Positions 26,965 through 38,474 are shown, counted from the first letter of the stretch. The stretch: 64,000 nucleotides of DNA from Azospirillum griseum (GCF_003966125.1 NZ_RXMA01000004.1:62001-126000), one strand, 5' to 3'. Notes: generated from the letters alone by a model not told the origin. Numbers and translations are program-made.

Positions 26965-27055
26965 GCCCGACCGCTTCCGCATCCACGTCAAGGACTCGAC
27001 ATGGATTACATTCCATTGGCACCACCCGCACTGCATGGATGTGCGGCTCGAATGA
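26783..27055 (+). CDS. higB: HigB-like toxin (RelE/ParE superfamily)
   Basis: A 90-residue toxin of the HigB type: MSIVSFADQQLEDLYRTGTC, a helical middle (ALDRMNAVTRLQDL) and the beta-strand end DRFRIHVKDSTWITFHWHHP. Relatives cleave mRNA at the ribosome. The start follows GGAGAAAAAG, an excellent ribosome site, within the 3' part of the upstream hypothetical frame. The matching antitoxin begins 17 bases downstream; toxin-first order is normal for higBA. Confidence 0.82.
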   Translation: MSIVSFADQQLEDLYRTGTCRNRGPDLIDRILMALDRMNAVTRLQDLHFPRSLRLTKDVREPDRFRIHVKDSTWITFHWHHPHCMDVRLE

Positions 27056-27071
27056 ACCATTGGAGGGGCGC

Positions 27072-27392
27072 ATGAGCGTCGACCGTCGTCCTCTTGAACG
27101 GCGGCCGACGCCGCCCGGCCGATTCATCCAGAACGATATTCTGGAAGAGCATGGTCTCACTCAAGACCAACTCGCTCAGCGGCTACGCGTTTCCCGCTTG
27201 ACCATCAACGAGCTGGTAAACGGCAAGCGAGCGCTTACCGCTGCAATGGCATTGCGCTTAAGTCAGCTGACTGGCCAATCAATAGAGTATTGGTTAAATC
27301 TTCAACAGGCAGTTGATATTTGGGATGCCCGCAGTGCATCAGGTGGCGAAGCCGTGAAGGAAATCGAGCCACTCACCACCTCTTCCAGCTAG
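27072..27392 (+). CDS. higA: HigA-like antitoxin (XRE family)
   Basis: A 106-residue antitoxin with a helix-turn-helix: ILEEHGLTQDQLAQRLRVSR then INELVNGKRALTAAMALRLS. The HigA C-terminal signature SIEYWLNLQQAVDIWDARS is present. ATG 27072 follows GGAGGGG. It would neutralise HigB and repress the operon promoter, whose position lies inside the upstream hypothetical frame. Confidence 0.87.
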   Translation: MSVDRRPLERRPTPPGRFIQNDILEEHGLTQDQLAQRLRVSRLTINELVNGKRALTAAMALRLSQLTGQSIEYWLNLQQAVDIWDARSASGGEAVKEIEPLTTSSS

Positions 27393-27635
27393 ATCCGCCG
27401 TCATATTGGGGGCACTACTCGAAAGTGATCGGATGGTCCGGAATTGGGAACACTGCGACGAAAACAGCCATTTTTGCGACACTCTGACGTGGACAGCGGC
27501 ATGAAGGGTTGCATGGTTAGAGGGCATATTCCTGATGCGACGGATGGTGTAAGAGCGCAGTGAGGTGAAAGAGGAAAGTTCGCTTTTAGCGAATATCGCC
27601 TTGACGGACAATTCTCCAACAGCGATCATATCTGC

Positions 27636-27887
27636 ATGAAGCTCGTGATCGAAGCCGCTGCGCTGAAGGTTCTGCTCCGCATGCCGAAGGGCGATGCGGC
27701 TGGGCTGCGGGACAAGCTGAAGATTTTTGCCGCCGCTCCGTATGACCCGCATCCTTGGGCGAAGGCGTTTGGCGGCGGGCAAGGCCGTATTCGGCATGGC
27801 GATTGGCGGGCCGTCTACCAGATCGACGGCGATGCCTTGTTGGTCACGGTGCTGAAGGTTGGGAACCGCAAGGAGGTCTATCGATGA
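27636..27887 (+). CDS. RelE/ParE family toxin of a second toxin-antitoxin pair
   Basis: An 83-residue protein with the RelE-type fold: helix MKLVIEAAALKVLLRMPKGD, then GQGRIRHGDWRAVYQIDGDALLV and the terminal VLKVGNRKEVYR. The GRIRHGDWRAVY strand is the family hallmark. The stop overlaps the start of the XRE gene (ATGA), so the two are co-translated. GC content is again typical of the chromosome. Confidence 0.82.
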   Translation: MKLVIEAAALKVLLRMPKGDAAGLRDKLKIFAAAPYDPHPWAKAFGGGQGRIRHGDWRAVYQIDGDALLVTVLKVGNRKEVYR

Positions 27888-28264
27888 ATGCCCTGCCGAT
27901 CACGCCGATTGCCGAGACGGCGGACAGCGTCACCCTCAGCCGGGCTGATTTCGAGGCTCTGGCCGATCTGGTGGCGGACGCCCAGGATCTCGCCGACGCC
28001 GAAGCCGTCAAGGCGCGGTTGGCGGCGGGGGAGACGGAGGCGTTTCCGTTTGAGGTCGCGGACCGCATCCTGGATGGGGAGCATCCGGTTGCGGTGTTCC
28101 GCGCGCATCGCGGATTGACCGCGCGCGGGCTGGCGGACGCCGCTGGCGTGGCTCCGTCCTATCTGTCTGAGATTGAGAACGGGAAAAAGCCCGGCAGCTT
28201 TGACGCGATGGCCCGCATCGCCGAGGCGCTTCGGGTGCCGCTGGATCTGCTGGCGCGTCCCTGA
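27884..28264 (+). CDS. XRE family antitoxin of the second pair
   Basis: A 126-residue protein with an N-terminal toxin-binding part (SVTLSRADFEALADLVADAQ) and a C-terminal helix-turn-helix of the XRE type (FRAHRGLTARGLADAAGVAP, YLSEIENGKKPGSFDAMARI). It should bind the preceding RelE-like toxin and repress the pair. Followed directly by a G-rich run and then a strong terminator. Confidence 0.85.
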   Translation: MNALPITPIAETADSVTLSRADFEALADLVADAQDLADAEAVKARLAAGETEAFPFEVADRILDGEHPVAVFRAHRGLTARGLADAAGVAPSYLSEIENGKKPGSFDAMARIAEALRVPLDLLARP

Positions 28265-28266
28265 AC

Positions 28267-28291
28267 GGGGTGGGATTGGGGTTGGTTGGGG
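28267..28291 (+). other. Candidate G-quadruplex sequence
   Basis: GGGG-T-GGG-ATT-GGGG-TTGGTT-GGGG begins three bases after the antitoxin stop codon. Four G tracts with loops of one, three and six bases fit a quadruplex in the mRNA 3' end or the coding strand. Confidence 0.4.
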
Positions 28292-28349
28292 TGGCTCCGC
28301 GACCAAAAGGACAGGTCTCGCGGCTTACCGGCGTTTCCCCCTCACCCAA

Positions 28350-28378
28350 CCCTCTCCCCGGTGGGGAGAGGGCTTTTT
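28350..28378 (+). terminator. Intrinsic terminator after the antitoxin
   Basis: CCCTCTCCCC-GGT-GGGGAGAGGG is a perfect 10-bp stem with a 3-base loop followed by CTTTTT. It ends the toxin-antitoxin transcript and separates it from the converging maeB. The surrounding CCCTCACCCAACCCTCTCCCC text resembles an intergenic repeat common in proteobacteria. Confidence 0.85.
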
Positions 28379-28389
28379 GGTGGAGCGGG

Positions 28390-30705
<2,316 letters not shown>

Positions 30706-30721
30706 GGGGTCTCTTCCTCCG

Positions 30722-30742
30722 ATTAACGTGAATTCGGTTAAT
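30722..30742. promoter_or_regulatory. Palindrome in the maeB 5' leader
   Basis: ATTAAC-N9-GTTAAT is a perfect 6-bp inverted repeat between the predicted maeB transcription start and its ATG. It could be an operator or a leader hairpin. Confidence 0.35.
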
Positions 30743-30771
30743 TTCTTGAGGGGGTGTTATCCTGGTTGTCG

Positions 30772-30800
30772 GTTATAACGCAGGACCACCTCTTGTTCAA
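30772..30800 (-). promoter_or_regulatory. Sigma-70 promoter of maeB
   Basis: On the minus strand TTGAAC (30795-30800), a 17-base spacer and TATAAC (30772-30777) give a near-consensus promoter. Transcription would start about 60 bases before the maeB ATG. Confidence 0.65.
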
Positions 30801-30830
30801 AACGGAAAGGGGGTGTTGTGGGAGGGTTGC

Positions 30831-30874
30831 AAAAAGCAAGGGGACGATTCGAACGCTGCCGAACCGCCCCTCGC
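30831..30874 (-). terminator. Intrinsic terminator of dctA
   Basis: On the minus strand GCGAGGGGCGGTTCG pairs with CGAATCGTCCCCTTGC (G-U pairs and one bulge), followed by TTTTT. It lies about 75 bases after the dctA stop. Confidence 0.6.
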
Positions 30875-30948
30875 ACCTTACATGACCTTGCCGTTGGGGG
30901 CGCGGATCATTTGTGATCTTGCGCGCGCTTGCCCCTCCCCCTCCCGGA

Positions 30949-32259
30949 TCAGATGCGGGCCAGCGCCGGTTCCTTGAAGTGTTCCTGATACTCGGCGACC
31001 GCCTTGCTCTCGTCGAACTCGCCTTCCATCTTGGCGACGACGACGGTGGCGACCCCGTTGCCGATCAGGTTGGTCAGGGCGCGGGCCTCCGACATGAAGC
31101 GGTCCACGCCCAGCAGCAGGGCCAGCCCCTCGATCGGCAGCACGCCGGTGGCCGACAGGGTGGCGGCGAGCGTCACAAAGCCGCCGCCCGTCACCGCCGC
31201 CGCGCCCTTCGAGGTCAGCATCAGGATGACGAGGATGTAAAGCTGCTGCCAGATCGTCAGATCGACGTTGAAGGCCTGGGCGATGAAGATGGCGGCCATC
31301 GACAGATAGATCGAGGTGCCATCGAGGTTGAAGGAGTAACCGGTGGGGATGACCAAACCGACGACGTGCTTGGAGCAGCCGAACTTCTGCATCTTCTCCA
31401 TCATGCGCGGCAGGACGGATTCCGACGAGGAGGTGCCGAGCACGATCAGCAGTTCCTGACGGATGTAGCGGATGAAGCTCCAGATGCTGAAGCCGTACAT
31501 CTTGGCGATGCCGCCCAGCACGACGAAGATGAACAACGCCATCGTGATGTAGACCGACGCCATCAGCTGGCCCAGCGCGGTCAGCGACGACACGCCGTAT
31601 TTGCCGATGGTGAAGGACATCGCGCCAAAGGCACCGACCGGGGCGACGCGCATCAGGATGCCGATCACACCGAACAGCGCGTGGCCGACCTTGTCAAAGA
31701 TGTCCTCGACGACCTTGCCCTTCTGCCCCATCGCGGCGAGTGCCACGCCGAAGACCACGGCGAAGAACAGGATTTGCAGCATGTCGCCCTGAACGAAGGC
31801 CCCGACGACGTTGTCGGGCACGATGCCGACGATGAAGTCGATGAAGCCGTGCTCCTTGGCCGAGGAGGCGTATTTCTGCACCGAATCGGCCTTCAACTGG
31901 CCGGGGACGATGTTCATCCCCGCCCCCGGACGGACGAGGTTGACGACCAGCAGCCCGATGCCGAGCGCGAAGGTGGTCACGACCTCGAAATACAGCAGGG
32001 CCTTGCCGCCGACCTTGCCGACCTTCTTCAGATTGCCGATGGAGGAAATGCCGGTGACGACGGTCAGGAACACGATGGGGCCGATCACCATCTTGACCAT
32101 CTTGATGAACAGATCGCCCAGCGGCTTCATCTCCACCGCCAGCGACGGATAGAAATGGCCGAGCAGGATGCCGAAGGTGATCGCGGTCAGAACCTGGAAG
32201 GTCAGGTTGGTGTAGAAGGGCTTCTTTGTCGGCCCGTGGGCGGCGGTCGCGGCGCTCAT
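30949..32259 (-). CDS. dctA: C4-dicarboxylate:cation symporter DctA
   Basis: A 436-residue DAACS-family inner-membrane carrier for succinate, fumarate and malate. Landmarks: [20 protein letters not shown], the serine-rich [16 protein letters not shown] re-entrant loop, and [25 protein letters not shown] 32259 has GGAG six bases upstream; the ATG at 32265 abuts the ribosome site. Transcribed divergently from dctB, with a sigma-54 promoter and two DctD-type sites in between, so expression should depend on DctBD and RpoN. Confidence 0.95.
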   Translation of the reverse strand: MSAATAAHGPTKKPFYTNLTFQVLTAITFGILLGHFYPSLAVEMKPLGDLFIKMVKMVIGPIVFLTVVTGISSIGNLKKVGKVGGKALLYFEVVTTFALGIGLLVVNLVRPGAGMNIVPGQLKADSVQKYASSAKEHGFIDFIVGIVPDNVVGAFVQGDMLQILFFAVVFGVALAAMGQKGKVVEDIFDKVGHALFGVIGILMRVAPVGAFGAMSFTIGKYGVSSLTALGQLMASVYITMALFIFVVLGGIAKMYGFSIWSFIRYIRQELLIVLGTSSSESVLPRMMEKMQKFGCSKHVVGLVIPTGYSFNLDGTSIYLSMAAIFIAQAFNVDLTIWQQLYILVILMLTSKGAAAVTGGGFVTLAATLSATGVLPIEGLALLLGVDRFMSEARALTNLIGNGVATVVVAKMEGEFDESKAVAEYQEHFKEPALARI

Positions 32260-32334
32260 GGTCATCTCCTCGTGGCGTTCCGGGTGGGGCGTCCGCTCTC
32301 TGGCGGGCTGCTCCCGACTTGGTTGCCTATGAAA

Positions 32335-32349
32335 GCAAGCGGTGGGCCA
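32335..32349 (-). promoter_or_regulatory. Sigma-54 promoter of dctA
   Basis: On the minus strand TGGCCCACCGCTTGC has the invariant GG-N10-GC spacing of the -24/-12 element (consensus TGGCAC-N5-TTGC). Transcription would start roughly 64 bases before the dctA ATG. Confidence 0.75.
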
Positions 32350-32390
32350 ATTGCTGAATCCAGCAACATCAAGGATTTGATGGAAAGGCG

Positions 32391-32442
32391 TGGGCGAAAT
32401 TCCGCACGACAAGCCGTTTCCCGATGTGCGAAAATCCGCACA
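32391..32442. promoter_or_regulatory. Two DctD upstream activator sites
   Basis: TGTGCG-N6-CGCACA (32425-32442, perfect arms) and a degenerate copy TGGGCG-N6-CGCACG (32391-32408), centres 34 bases apart, lie upstream of the sigma-54 promoter. This matches the inverted-repeat sites bound by DctD at rhizobial dctA. Confidence 0.75.
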
Positions 32443-32502
32443 CGCAGGGCCGTTGCGACGGTTTGTTGCGGTGCAGCATAGGCTTTGGCAGCGTTCGACC
32501 CC

Positions 32503-34326
32503 ATGTTCGACCGAAACGGGACATTTTCCGTCACCGCGCGGCTGGCGGCCCTGCTGACAGGGACGGTGCTGGCGCGGCCCCGGCGTCTGCTGCTGGCCTT
32601 GCTGCTGCTGGGCGTGCCGGTGGCGGCGGCGCTGGCGGCGGGCTGGTCCGCCGGGCTGGCGGAAGCCGACCTGCGCGAGCGGGTGGCGGCGCAACTGGCG
32701 CTGTTCGACGCCAATCTGCGGGCGGAGTTGGAACGCCACGCCGCCGTGCCGCTGGCCCTGGCCCGCGATGGCGAGGTCGCCGCCCTGCTGACCGACCCGA
32801 CGCCGGAGCGGATCGCGCGGATGAACGACAAGCTGTCGGGCATCGCCCAGGCGCTCGACGCGTCGGCGCTCTACATCATGAACAGCGCCGGTTTGACCCT
32901 GACCGCCAGCAATTGGGACAGCCCCAACGGCTTCGTCGGCCAGAATTTCGCCTACCGGCCCTATTTCCAACGGGCGATGGACCAGGGCGAAGGGCATCAT
33001 TTCGCGCTGGGAACCACCTCCTTCGTGCCGGGCTATTACACCGCGCACCGGGTGGTGGCGGAAAACCGCACAGTGGGCGTGGTGGTGCTGAAGGTCGCCT
33101 TCGACCGGCTGGAACGGGCCTGGGCACCGGGACAGGAAAAGCTGCTGGTGAGCGACCGCGACGGCGTGGTGTTCATCACCAACGTGCCGGAATGGCGTTA
33201 CCGCGCCCTGCCCCGCCAACTGCCCATCGCCCTGCCCGTCCGTCCCGACGGCAGCAGCGAGGGGATGGACGTGCTGCCCTGGGCCTTTGCCGGGGCCGCC
33301 GACCGCATCGCGCTGGCCGACCCGGCGGGGGGCGAGCGGCGCTTCCTGCTGGCGTCGATCGCCATGCCGGGGGGCGATTGGACCTTGCACAGCCTGACCA
33401 GCCTGGACCCGGTGACGGCGCGGGCGCAGGGGGCCGGGCTGCTCGCCGCCGCCCTGACCGCGCTGGCGGCGATGGCGGTGCACGCGCTGGCCCTGCGCCG
33501 CGCCGCCCTGGCCGAACGGCTGGCGTTGGAGGAGGCGACCCGGCTGGAGCTGGAACGCCGCGTGGCCGAAGCCACCGCCGAGCTGCGCGCGACCGAAAAC
33601 GAACTGACCCAGGCGGCCAAGCTGGCGGCCCTCGGCCAGATGTCGGCGGGGATCGCGCACGAGATCAACCAACCGCTCGCCGCCCTGCGCAGCTTCGCCG
33701 ACAACGCCGTCGTGCTGCTGGACCGGGGGCGGCTGGACGCCGTGCGCGGCAATCTGGCCGAGATCGCCGAACTGACCGACCGCATGGCGGCGATCACCCG
33801 CCAGTTGAAGGGCTTCGCCCGCCGCGCCTCGGGCACTCTGGGGCCGGTGTCGATCCAGGGATCCGTCGCCCAGGCGCTGGCGCTGTTCGAAGCGCGGCTG
33901 CGGCGGGAGGAAGTCGAGGTTGTCTTGGACCTGCCCGACAGCCCGCTGTGGGTGGTGGGGGAGGATGTGCGGCTGCAACAGGTGCTGGTCAATCTGATCG
34001 GCAACGCCGCCGACGCCATGCGCGGCCGCCCGCTGCGCCGCCTGACCATCGCCGCGCGGGTGGACGCGTCCCCCACAACCGCGACCGGTGGGCCGGATCT
34101 GTGGTTGAGCGTGGCCGACAGCGGGACCGGCATCGCCGCCGCCGATCTGCCCCGGCTGTTCGTGCCCTTCTTCACCACGAAGGAGGCGGGCGACGGGCTG
34201 GGGTTGGGGCTGTCGATCAGCCACGGCATTGTCGAGGATCTGGGCGGCAGTCTGACCGCCGCCAACCAACCCGACGGCGGGGCCGTCTTCACCTTGCGTC
34301 TCAAACTGGTGGATCAACCGTTATGA
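32503..34326 (+). CDS. dctB: C4-dicarboxylate sensor histidine kinase DctB
   Basis: A 607-residue membrane kinase. Two transmembrane helices (near 32-50 and 310-335) flank a periplasmic double-PAS-like sensor with the DctB landmarks [20 protein letters not shown] and [16 protein letters not shown]. Phospho-acceptor His386 is in [17 protein letters not shown]; the ATPase domain has [21 protein letters not shown] and [14 protein letters not shown] 32503 is used; TTG 32485 is in frame too. It overlaps dctD by ATGA. Confidence 0.94.
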   Translation: MFDRNGTFSVTARLAALLTGTVLARPRRLLLALLLLGVPVAAALAAGWSAGLAEADLRERVAAQLALFDANLRAELERHAAVPLALARDGEVAALLTDPTPERIARMNDKLSGIAQALDASALYIMNSAGLTLTASNWDSPNGFVGQNFAYRPYFQRAMDQGEGHHFALGTTSFVPGYYTAHRVVAENRTVGVVVLKVAFDRLERAWAPGQEKLLVSDRDGVVFITNVPEWRYRALPRQLPIALPVRPDGSSEGMDVLPWAFAGAADRIALADPAGGERRFLLASIAMPGGDWTLHSLTSLDPVTARAQGAGLLAAALTALAAMAVHALALRRAALAERLALEEATRLELERRVAEATAELRATENELTQAAKLAALGQMSAGIAHEINQPLAALRSFADNAVVLLDRGRLDAVRGNLAEIAELTDRMAAITRQLKGFARRASGTLGPVSIQGSVAQALALFEARLRREEVEVVLDLPDSPLWVVGEDVRLQQVLVNLIGNAADAMRGRPLRRLTIAARVDASPTTATGGPDLWLSVADSGTGIAAADLPRLFVPFFTTKEAGDGLGLGLSISHGIVEDLGGSLTAANQPDGGAVFTLRLKLVDQPL

Positions 34327-35699
34327 CCATGACCGACACGGCAAACGGGTGCGTTGTGTTCGTGGACGACGAACGCGCGGTGCGGCTGGCCGGTCAACAA
34401 ACCCTGGAGCTGGCCGATTTCTCCGTCATCGCCTGCGACGGGGCCGAACGCGCCCTGCGCCATCTGGGGCGCGACTGGCCGGGCTGCCTCGTCACCGATC
34501 TGCGGATGCCGCAGATGGACGGGCTGACGCTGATGGCGCGGGTCCAGGCCATCGACCCGGAACTGCCGGTCATCCTCATCACCGGCCATGGCGACGTGCC
34601 GATGGCGGTGGAGGCGATGCGCAACGGGGCCTATGACTTCCTGGAAAAGCCCTTCCCCGCCGACCGGCTGACCGACACCGTGCGCCGCGCGGTGGAGAAA
34701 CGCCGTCTGGTGCTGGAAAACCGCCGCCTGCGCGCCGCCCTGTCCGGTGGGGAAACCGCCGGCGTCGGCATCGTCGGGCGCACACCGGGGATCGAGCGGT
34801 TGCGCGCCACCATCGCGGCGGTGGCCGACACCGACGCCGATGTGCTGGTGCTGGGCGAAACCGGATCGGGCAAGGAGATGGTCGCCCGCGCCCTGCACGA
34901 CGCCAGCGCCCGGCGCAAACACCCCTTCGTCGCCCTGAATTGCGGGGCGATGCCGGAATCGATCTTTGAAAGCGAATTGTTCGGGCACGAGGCCGGGGCC
35001 TTCACCGGCGCGGCCAAACGGCGGGTTGGCCGGATCGAGCATTCCAGCGGCGGGACCCTGTTCCTCGACGAAATCGAAAGCATGCCGCTGTCGCTTCAGG
35101 TCAAGCTGTTGCGGGTGATTCAGGAACGGGTGGTCGAACCGCTGGGGTCGAACGAGCTGGTTCCGGTCAATCTGCGCATCGTCGCCGCCACCAAGGTCGA
35201 TCTGAAGCAGGCCGCCGCCGCCGGAACCTTCCGCGCCGATCTTTATTACCGGTTGAACGTCGTCGTCGTCACCATCCCGCCCCTGCGCGAGCGGCGCGAG
35301 GACATTCCGCTGCTGTTCCAGCATTTCGTCTTGCAGGCCGCCAACCGCTACAACCGCGACCCGCGCGCCCTGTCCCCGGCGCAGGCCCAACGGCTGATGG
35401 CGCAGGACTGGCCGGGCAACGTCCGCGAGCTGCGCAACGCCGCCGACCGCTTCGTGTTGGGGCTGGAGGATGGGGCGGCGGAGCCAACGCCGCGCCCACC
35501 GGTGTCGGGCGACGAGGGCGGCGGCGGTCTGTCGCTGGCCGAACAGGTGGACAGCTTTGAGAAAAGCCTGATCCAAGCCGAACTGGCGCGCCACAAGGGC
35601 AGCGTCAAAGCGGCGGTGGAAGCCCTGTCGATCCCGCGCAAGACCTTTTACGACAAGCTGAAGAAGTACGGGCTGAGCCGCGACGATTTCATCGAGTGA
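34323..35699 (+). CDS. dctD: Sigma-54-dependent response regulator DctD
   Basis: A 458-residue NtrC-family activator. The receiver has Asp59 (LVTDLRMPQMDG). The AAA+ domain has Walker A GETGSGKE, the GAFTGA sigma-54 contact loop (in EAGAFTGAAKRR), and DLYYRLNVVVVTIPPLRERR. A C-terminal Fis-type helix-turn-helix ends in SIPRKTFYDKLKKYGLS. It should activate the divergent dctA promoter in response to DctB. Confidence 0.95.
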   Translation: MTMTDTANGCVVFVDDERAVRLAGQQTLELADFSVIACDGAERALRHLGRDWPGCLVTDLRMPQMDGLTLMARVQAIDPELPVILITGHGDVPMAVEAMRNGAYDFLEKPFPADRLTDTVRRAVEKRRLVLENRRLRAALSGGETAGVGIVGRTPGIERLRATIAAVADTDADVLVLGETGSGKEMVARALHDASARRKHPFVALNCGAMPESIFESELFGHEAGAFTGAAKRRVGRIEHSSGGTLFLDEIESMPLSLQVKLLRVIQERVVEPLGSNELVPVNLRIVAATKVDLKQAAAAGTFRADLYYRLNVVVVTIPPLRERREDIPLLFQHFVLQAANRYNRDPRALSPAQAQRLMAQDWPGNVRELRNAADRFVLGLEDGAAEPTPRPPVSGDEGGGGLSLAEQVDSFEKSLIQAELARHKGSVKAAVEALSIPRKTFYDKLKKYGLSRDDFIE

Positions 35700-35726
35700 T
35701 CGGGGCGCGGTCGAAGGATCGGCCCC

Positions 35727-36338
35727 CTACCGCTTCAGCAGATCGGCGAGGTCGAGGACCGCCCCGGCGACCTCGACCAGCCGCTTGTTCTGGTCCATCG
35801 CCATCTTGCGCAACGCCTTGTAGGCTTGATCTTCGGTCAGGTCGCGGTGGGCCATCAGCAGGCCCTTGGCCCGTTCGATCACCTTGCGGTCGTTCAGGGC
35901 GGCGCGCGACCGCTCCAGCTCCTCGTTCACCGCGCGGTAGCGGTCGAAATGGCCCGTCACCGTGTTGATGATCGAGCGGATCAGCTTGGCGCTCAACCCG
36001 TCCACGGCGTAGAGGCTCACCCCGGCGCGGATGGCGCGGGCCATCAGCGGGCGATCCTCCTCCCCGATCAGCAGGGCGACCGGGCGCGGGGTTTCCTGGT
36101 TGATCGTCATCAGATCTTCCAGATAATCGCGGTCGGGTGCCGCCAGATCGACGACGATCACATCGGGCCGGTGCTGGTGCAGGGCGGCGCGCAGATCGGT
36201 GTCCACCCCGATGACGGCGGCCACGGTCGCCCCGCTGTCGCGCAGGCTGCGTTCGACCAGGGCCGCCCGATCCGCGTCGTCATCCACCACCAGAACCCGC
36301 ACCGTGTCCCCTTTCCCTTGGTTCACCATCGCCAGCAT
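35727..36338 (-). CDS. ANTAR-domain response regulator (NasT-like)
   Basis: A 203-residue protein: a receiver domain (VRVLVVDDDADRAALVERSL; VIVVDLAAPDRDYLED) and a C-terminal ANTAR RNA-binding domain (ALNDRKVIERAKGLLMAHRD, LTEDQAYKALRKMAMDQNKR). ANTAR proteins such as NasT and NasR prevent transcription termination in nitrate-assimilation leaders. Here the neighbour on the same strand is a NIT-domain chemoreceptor rather than NasS. The internal ATG 36329 is an alternative start. Confidence 0.88.
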   Translation of the reverse strand: MLAMVNQGKGDTVRVLVVDDDADRAALVERSLRDSGATVAAVIGVDTDLRAALHQHRPDVIVVDLAAPDRDYLEDLMTINQETPRPVALLIGEEDRPLMARAIRAGVSLYAVDGLSAKLIRSIINTVTGHFDRYRAVNEELERSRAALNDRKVIERAKGLLMAHRDLTEDQAYKALRKMAMDQNKRLVEVAGAVLDLADLLKR

Positions 36339-36388
36339 CGTTCAAACAGCAAAAGCCGGGCCAATCCGCCCAGCCCCACCCCACCGCC

Positions 36389-38392
36389 TCACGCCGCGCG
36401 GACCTTGTGGATGAAGCCGGTCAGGTCGCCGCGCAGGGCCTGGGTCAGCCGGTCCAGGTCGCGGGCGGCGGTCAGGACCTGTTCGGCCATGCCGCCGGTG
36501 TCGTCGGCGGTGTGCGCCACCCCCTCCACGCTGGTCGACACGGTGTGCGCGCCGTCGGCCACATCCTGGATGGTGGCGGCGATGCGGTCGGTCGCGGCCT
36601 CCTGCTGGGCCAGGGCGGCGGCGACGCGGGTGATGACGCCGTCCATGCGGGACACGGCGTCGCGGATGCCGCCGATGGTGTCCACCGCCGCCAGCGCCGC
36701 GTCCTGGATCATCCGCACCTGCTGGCCGATGTCGTCGGTGGCGCGCGCGGTCTGGGTGGCCAGACTTTTCACCTCTCCGGCCACCACGGCGAAGCCCTTG
36801 CCCGCTTCGCCCGCCCTTGCGGCTTCGATGGTGGCGTTGAGCGCCAGCAGGTTGGTTTGACCGGCGATCTCGTGGATCAGGCCGACCACCGCGCCGATCC
36901 GGTTGGCGGCGTCGTGCAGGCCGCCGACCGTGCCGTTGGTGCGCTCCACCTCCGACACGGCCGAAGCGGTGATGCGCAGGGACTCCTCGGTCTGGCGGTT
37001 GATGTCGTGGATGGCGGCGCTCAACTCCTCCGCCGCCTTGGCGACCGTGCGCACCCCGTCCAGCGATTGGCGCGAGGCCGAGGCCATGTTGAGCGAGCGC
37101 TCGCTGTTCTGCCCGGCCATCTCGGCCATCCGCTGGGCGCTGTCGCGCATCCGCGCGGCGGTGTCGGCCAGCACGGTCAGGGCGGATTCGCTGGCGTTGC
37201 CGAAATCATGCACGGCGTCCTCCACCGTCTGCTGCCGCAGATCGACGCGGGCGCGCTCGCGCTGCTGCTGCGCGGCCAGCGTGCTGGCCCCGCCCATCCC
37301 GTTGCGGTGCAGGCGCACCGCCTCCGCCAGCCAATCGGGGGCGGCGCTGTCGGGTGGGGTGGCGGCGCTGGCGCTGGCATTTGAGGCGCTCTCGCGCATG
37401 GCGCTGGCCACCCCCTCGGTCCAGCGGGCCTGCGCGGTCAGGCGGCGGCGGGTCCACCAGCCCGACAGGCGCAACAACGGCCCGGCACCGGCCAGCGGGG
37501 CGGCGAAGGCTTGGCGAGCCTGGGCGAGCGCGGCGGCGCAGGCGGCCCCCAGATCGTCGATCAGCCGGTCTTCCACCGTCTTGAGCGCGTCGATGCGCCG
37601 GGTGGCGGCGGCGAACCAGGCCGGGCCTTCGATCCCGGCCAAGGCCCCGGTCAGGCCGCCCTCCTGCACCACCCGCCGCATCCGCTCGACCTCCGGCTGG
37701 TCGGCGAGCGCGGCGCGCAGCGTGGCCGCGCGCTCCGGGCCGGTGTTTTCGACCACGATGTCGAAGGAGCGGTTCTGCGCGACGACCAGCGCGGCGAACC
37801 GGCGGTGCTGGGCGGCGTCGAACCGCCCGGCGGAAAAACCGGCGGCCCCGGTCGCCCGCTCCTGCCCCGCCTGCTCCTTGCCCTGCATCAGGTTGAAGGC
37901 GGCGATCAGGGCGCGTGAGACGGTCGGATCCGCCGACACGTCCGTCGCCGCCGAGACGATGCCGAGCAACGCGCCGATCAGACGGCAGAAACAGGCGAAG
38001 CTGTCCGCCGGTTCCACCGCCAGCCGCCCGGCGCGTTCCCGCAGCGCGGGCAGCGCGTCGAGATCGGCCAGGGCGGCGCGAATCCCGGCGAACAGGGCGG
38101 CCCCATGCGCCATGCGGTCGAGATCGTCGAAACAGGCGCGCAAGTCCTGCTCCCTTTTTTGGCATATCGCCGTTTGTGGGGCGATCTGCTCAGAAAACAG
38201 GCGTCCACCGCTGCCCAGATGGATGTTCCACACCCCCCGTTCCTTTTGCAGTTCGTGAATCAGGGCGGCGATGGCCGACACCACGGCGCACACCGCCGAC
38301 ACCTGTTCCAAATCCCGCACCGCCCGAAACCGGGCCGTCAGAACGAAGCGGGCGGCGGCGTGCCGATCGTTGCGCAGGACGGTGTGTTTCAT
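36389..38392 (-). CDS. Soluble NIT-domain methyl-accepting chemotaxis protein
   Basis: A 667-residue chemoreceptor. The first 310 or so residues form a nitrate/nitrite-sensing NIT domain ([60 protein letters not shown]). The MCP signalling domain is C-terminal, with the hairpin tip [20 protein letters not shown]. No transmembrane helix long enough is seen, so it appears cytoplasmic. ATG 38392 has AAAGG nine bases upstream; ATG 38401 is next to the ribosome site. It is upstream of the ANTAR regulator and about 50 bases from it, probably co-transcribed. Confidence 0.86.
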   Translation of the reverse strand: MKHTVLRNDRHAAARFVLTARFRAVRDLEQVSAVCAVVSAIAALIHELQKERGVWNIHLGSGGRLFSEQIAPQTAICQKREQDLRACFDDLDRMAHGAALFAGIRAALADLDALPALRERAGRLAVEPADSFACFCRLIGALLGIVSAATDVSADPTVSRALIAAFNLMQGKEQAGQERATGAAGFSAGRFDAAQHRRFAALVVAQNRSFDIVVENTGPERAATLRAALADQPEVERMRRVVQEGGLTGALAGIEGPAWFAAATRRIDALKTVEDRLIDDLGAACAAALAQARQAFAAPLAGAGPLLRLSGWWTRRRLTAQARWTEGVASAMRESASNASASAATPPDSAAPDWLAEAVRLHRNGMGGASTLAAQQQRERARVDLRQQTVEDAVHDFGNASESALTVLADTAARMRDSAQRMAEMAGQNSERSLNMASASRQSLDGVRTVAKAAEELSAAIHDINRQTEESLRITASAVSEVERTNGTVGGLHDAANRIGAVVGLIHEIAGQTNLLALNATIEAARAGEAGKGFAVVAGEVKSLATQTARATDDIGQQVRMIQDAALAAVDTIGGIRDAVSRMDGVITRVAAALAQQEAATDRIAATIQDVADGAHTVSTSVEGVAHTADDTGGMAEQVLTAARDLDRLTQALRGDLTGFIHKVRAA

Positions 38393-38459
38393 GGGCGTCA
38401 TCCTTTCCGGTCGGTTGTCCAGCGGGAGAATTTGGCTCTTCCGATGGAGGTCGGTGGCT

Positions 38460-38474
38460 TTTTGCGACGCAAAA
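38460..38474. promoter_or_regulatory. Palindrome TTTTGCG-A-CGCAAAA
   Basis: A perfect 7-bp inverted repeat around one base, 68 bases upstream of the NIT chemoreceptor ATG. A near copy lies at 38602-38616, suggesting that one regulator acts in this region. Confidence 0.5.

Noticed and set aside
27393..27635. Insertion-sequence end between the two toxin-antitoxin pairs
   Set aside because: The text looks remnant-like but I cannot identify paired terminal repeats, target duplications or a transposase, so it is not listed as a feature.
30836..30874. tRNA-like T-loop text (GTTCGAATC on the minus strand)
   Set aside because: No cloverleaf or acceptor pairing; the bases form the dctA terminator stem.
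30949..34317. An 1122-codon minus-strand open frame
   Set aside because: dctA ends at 32259; the remainder is antisense to dctB.
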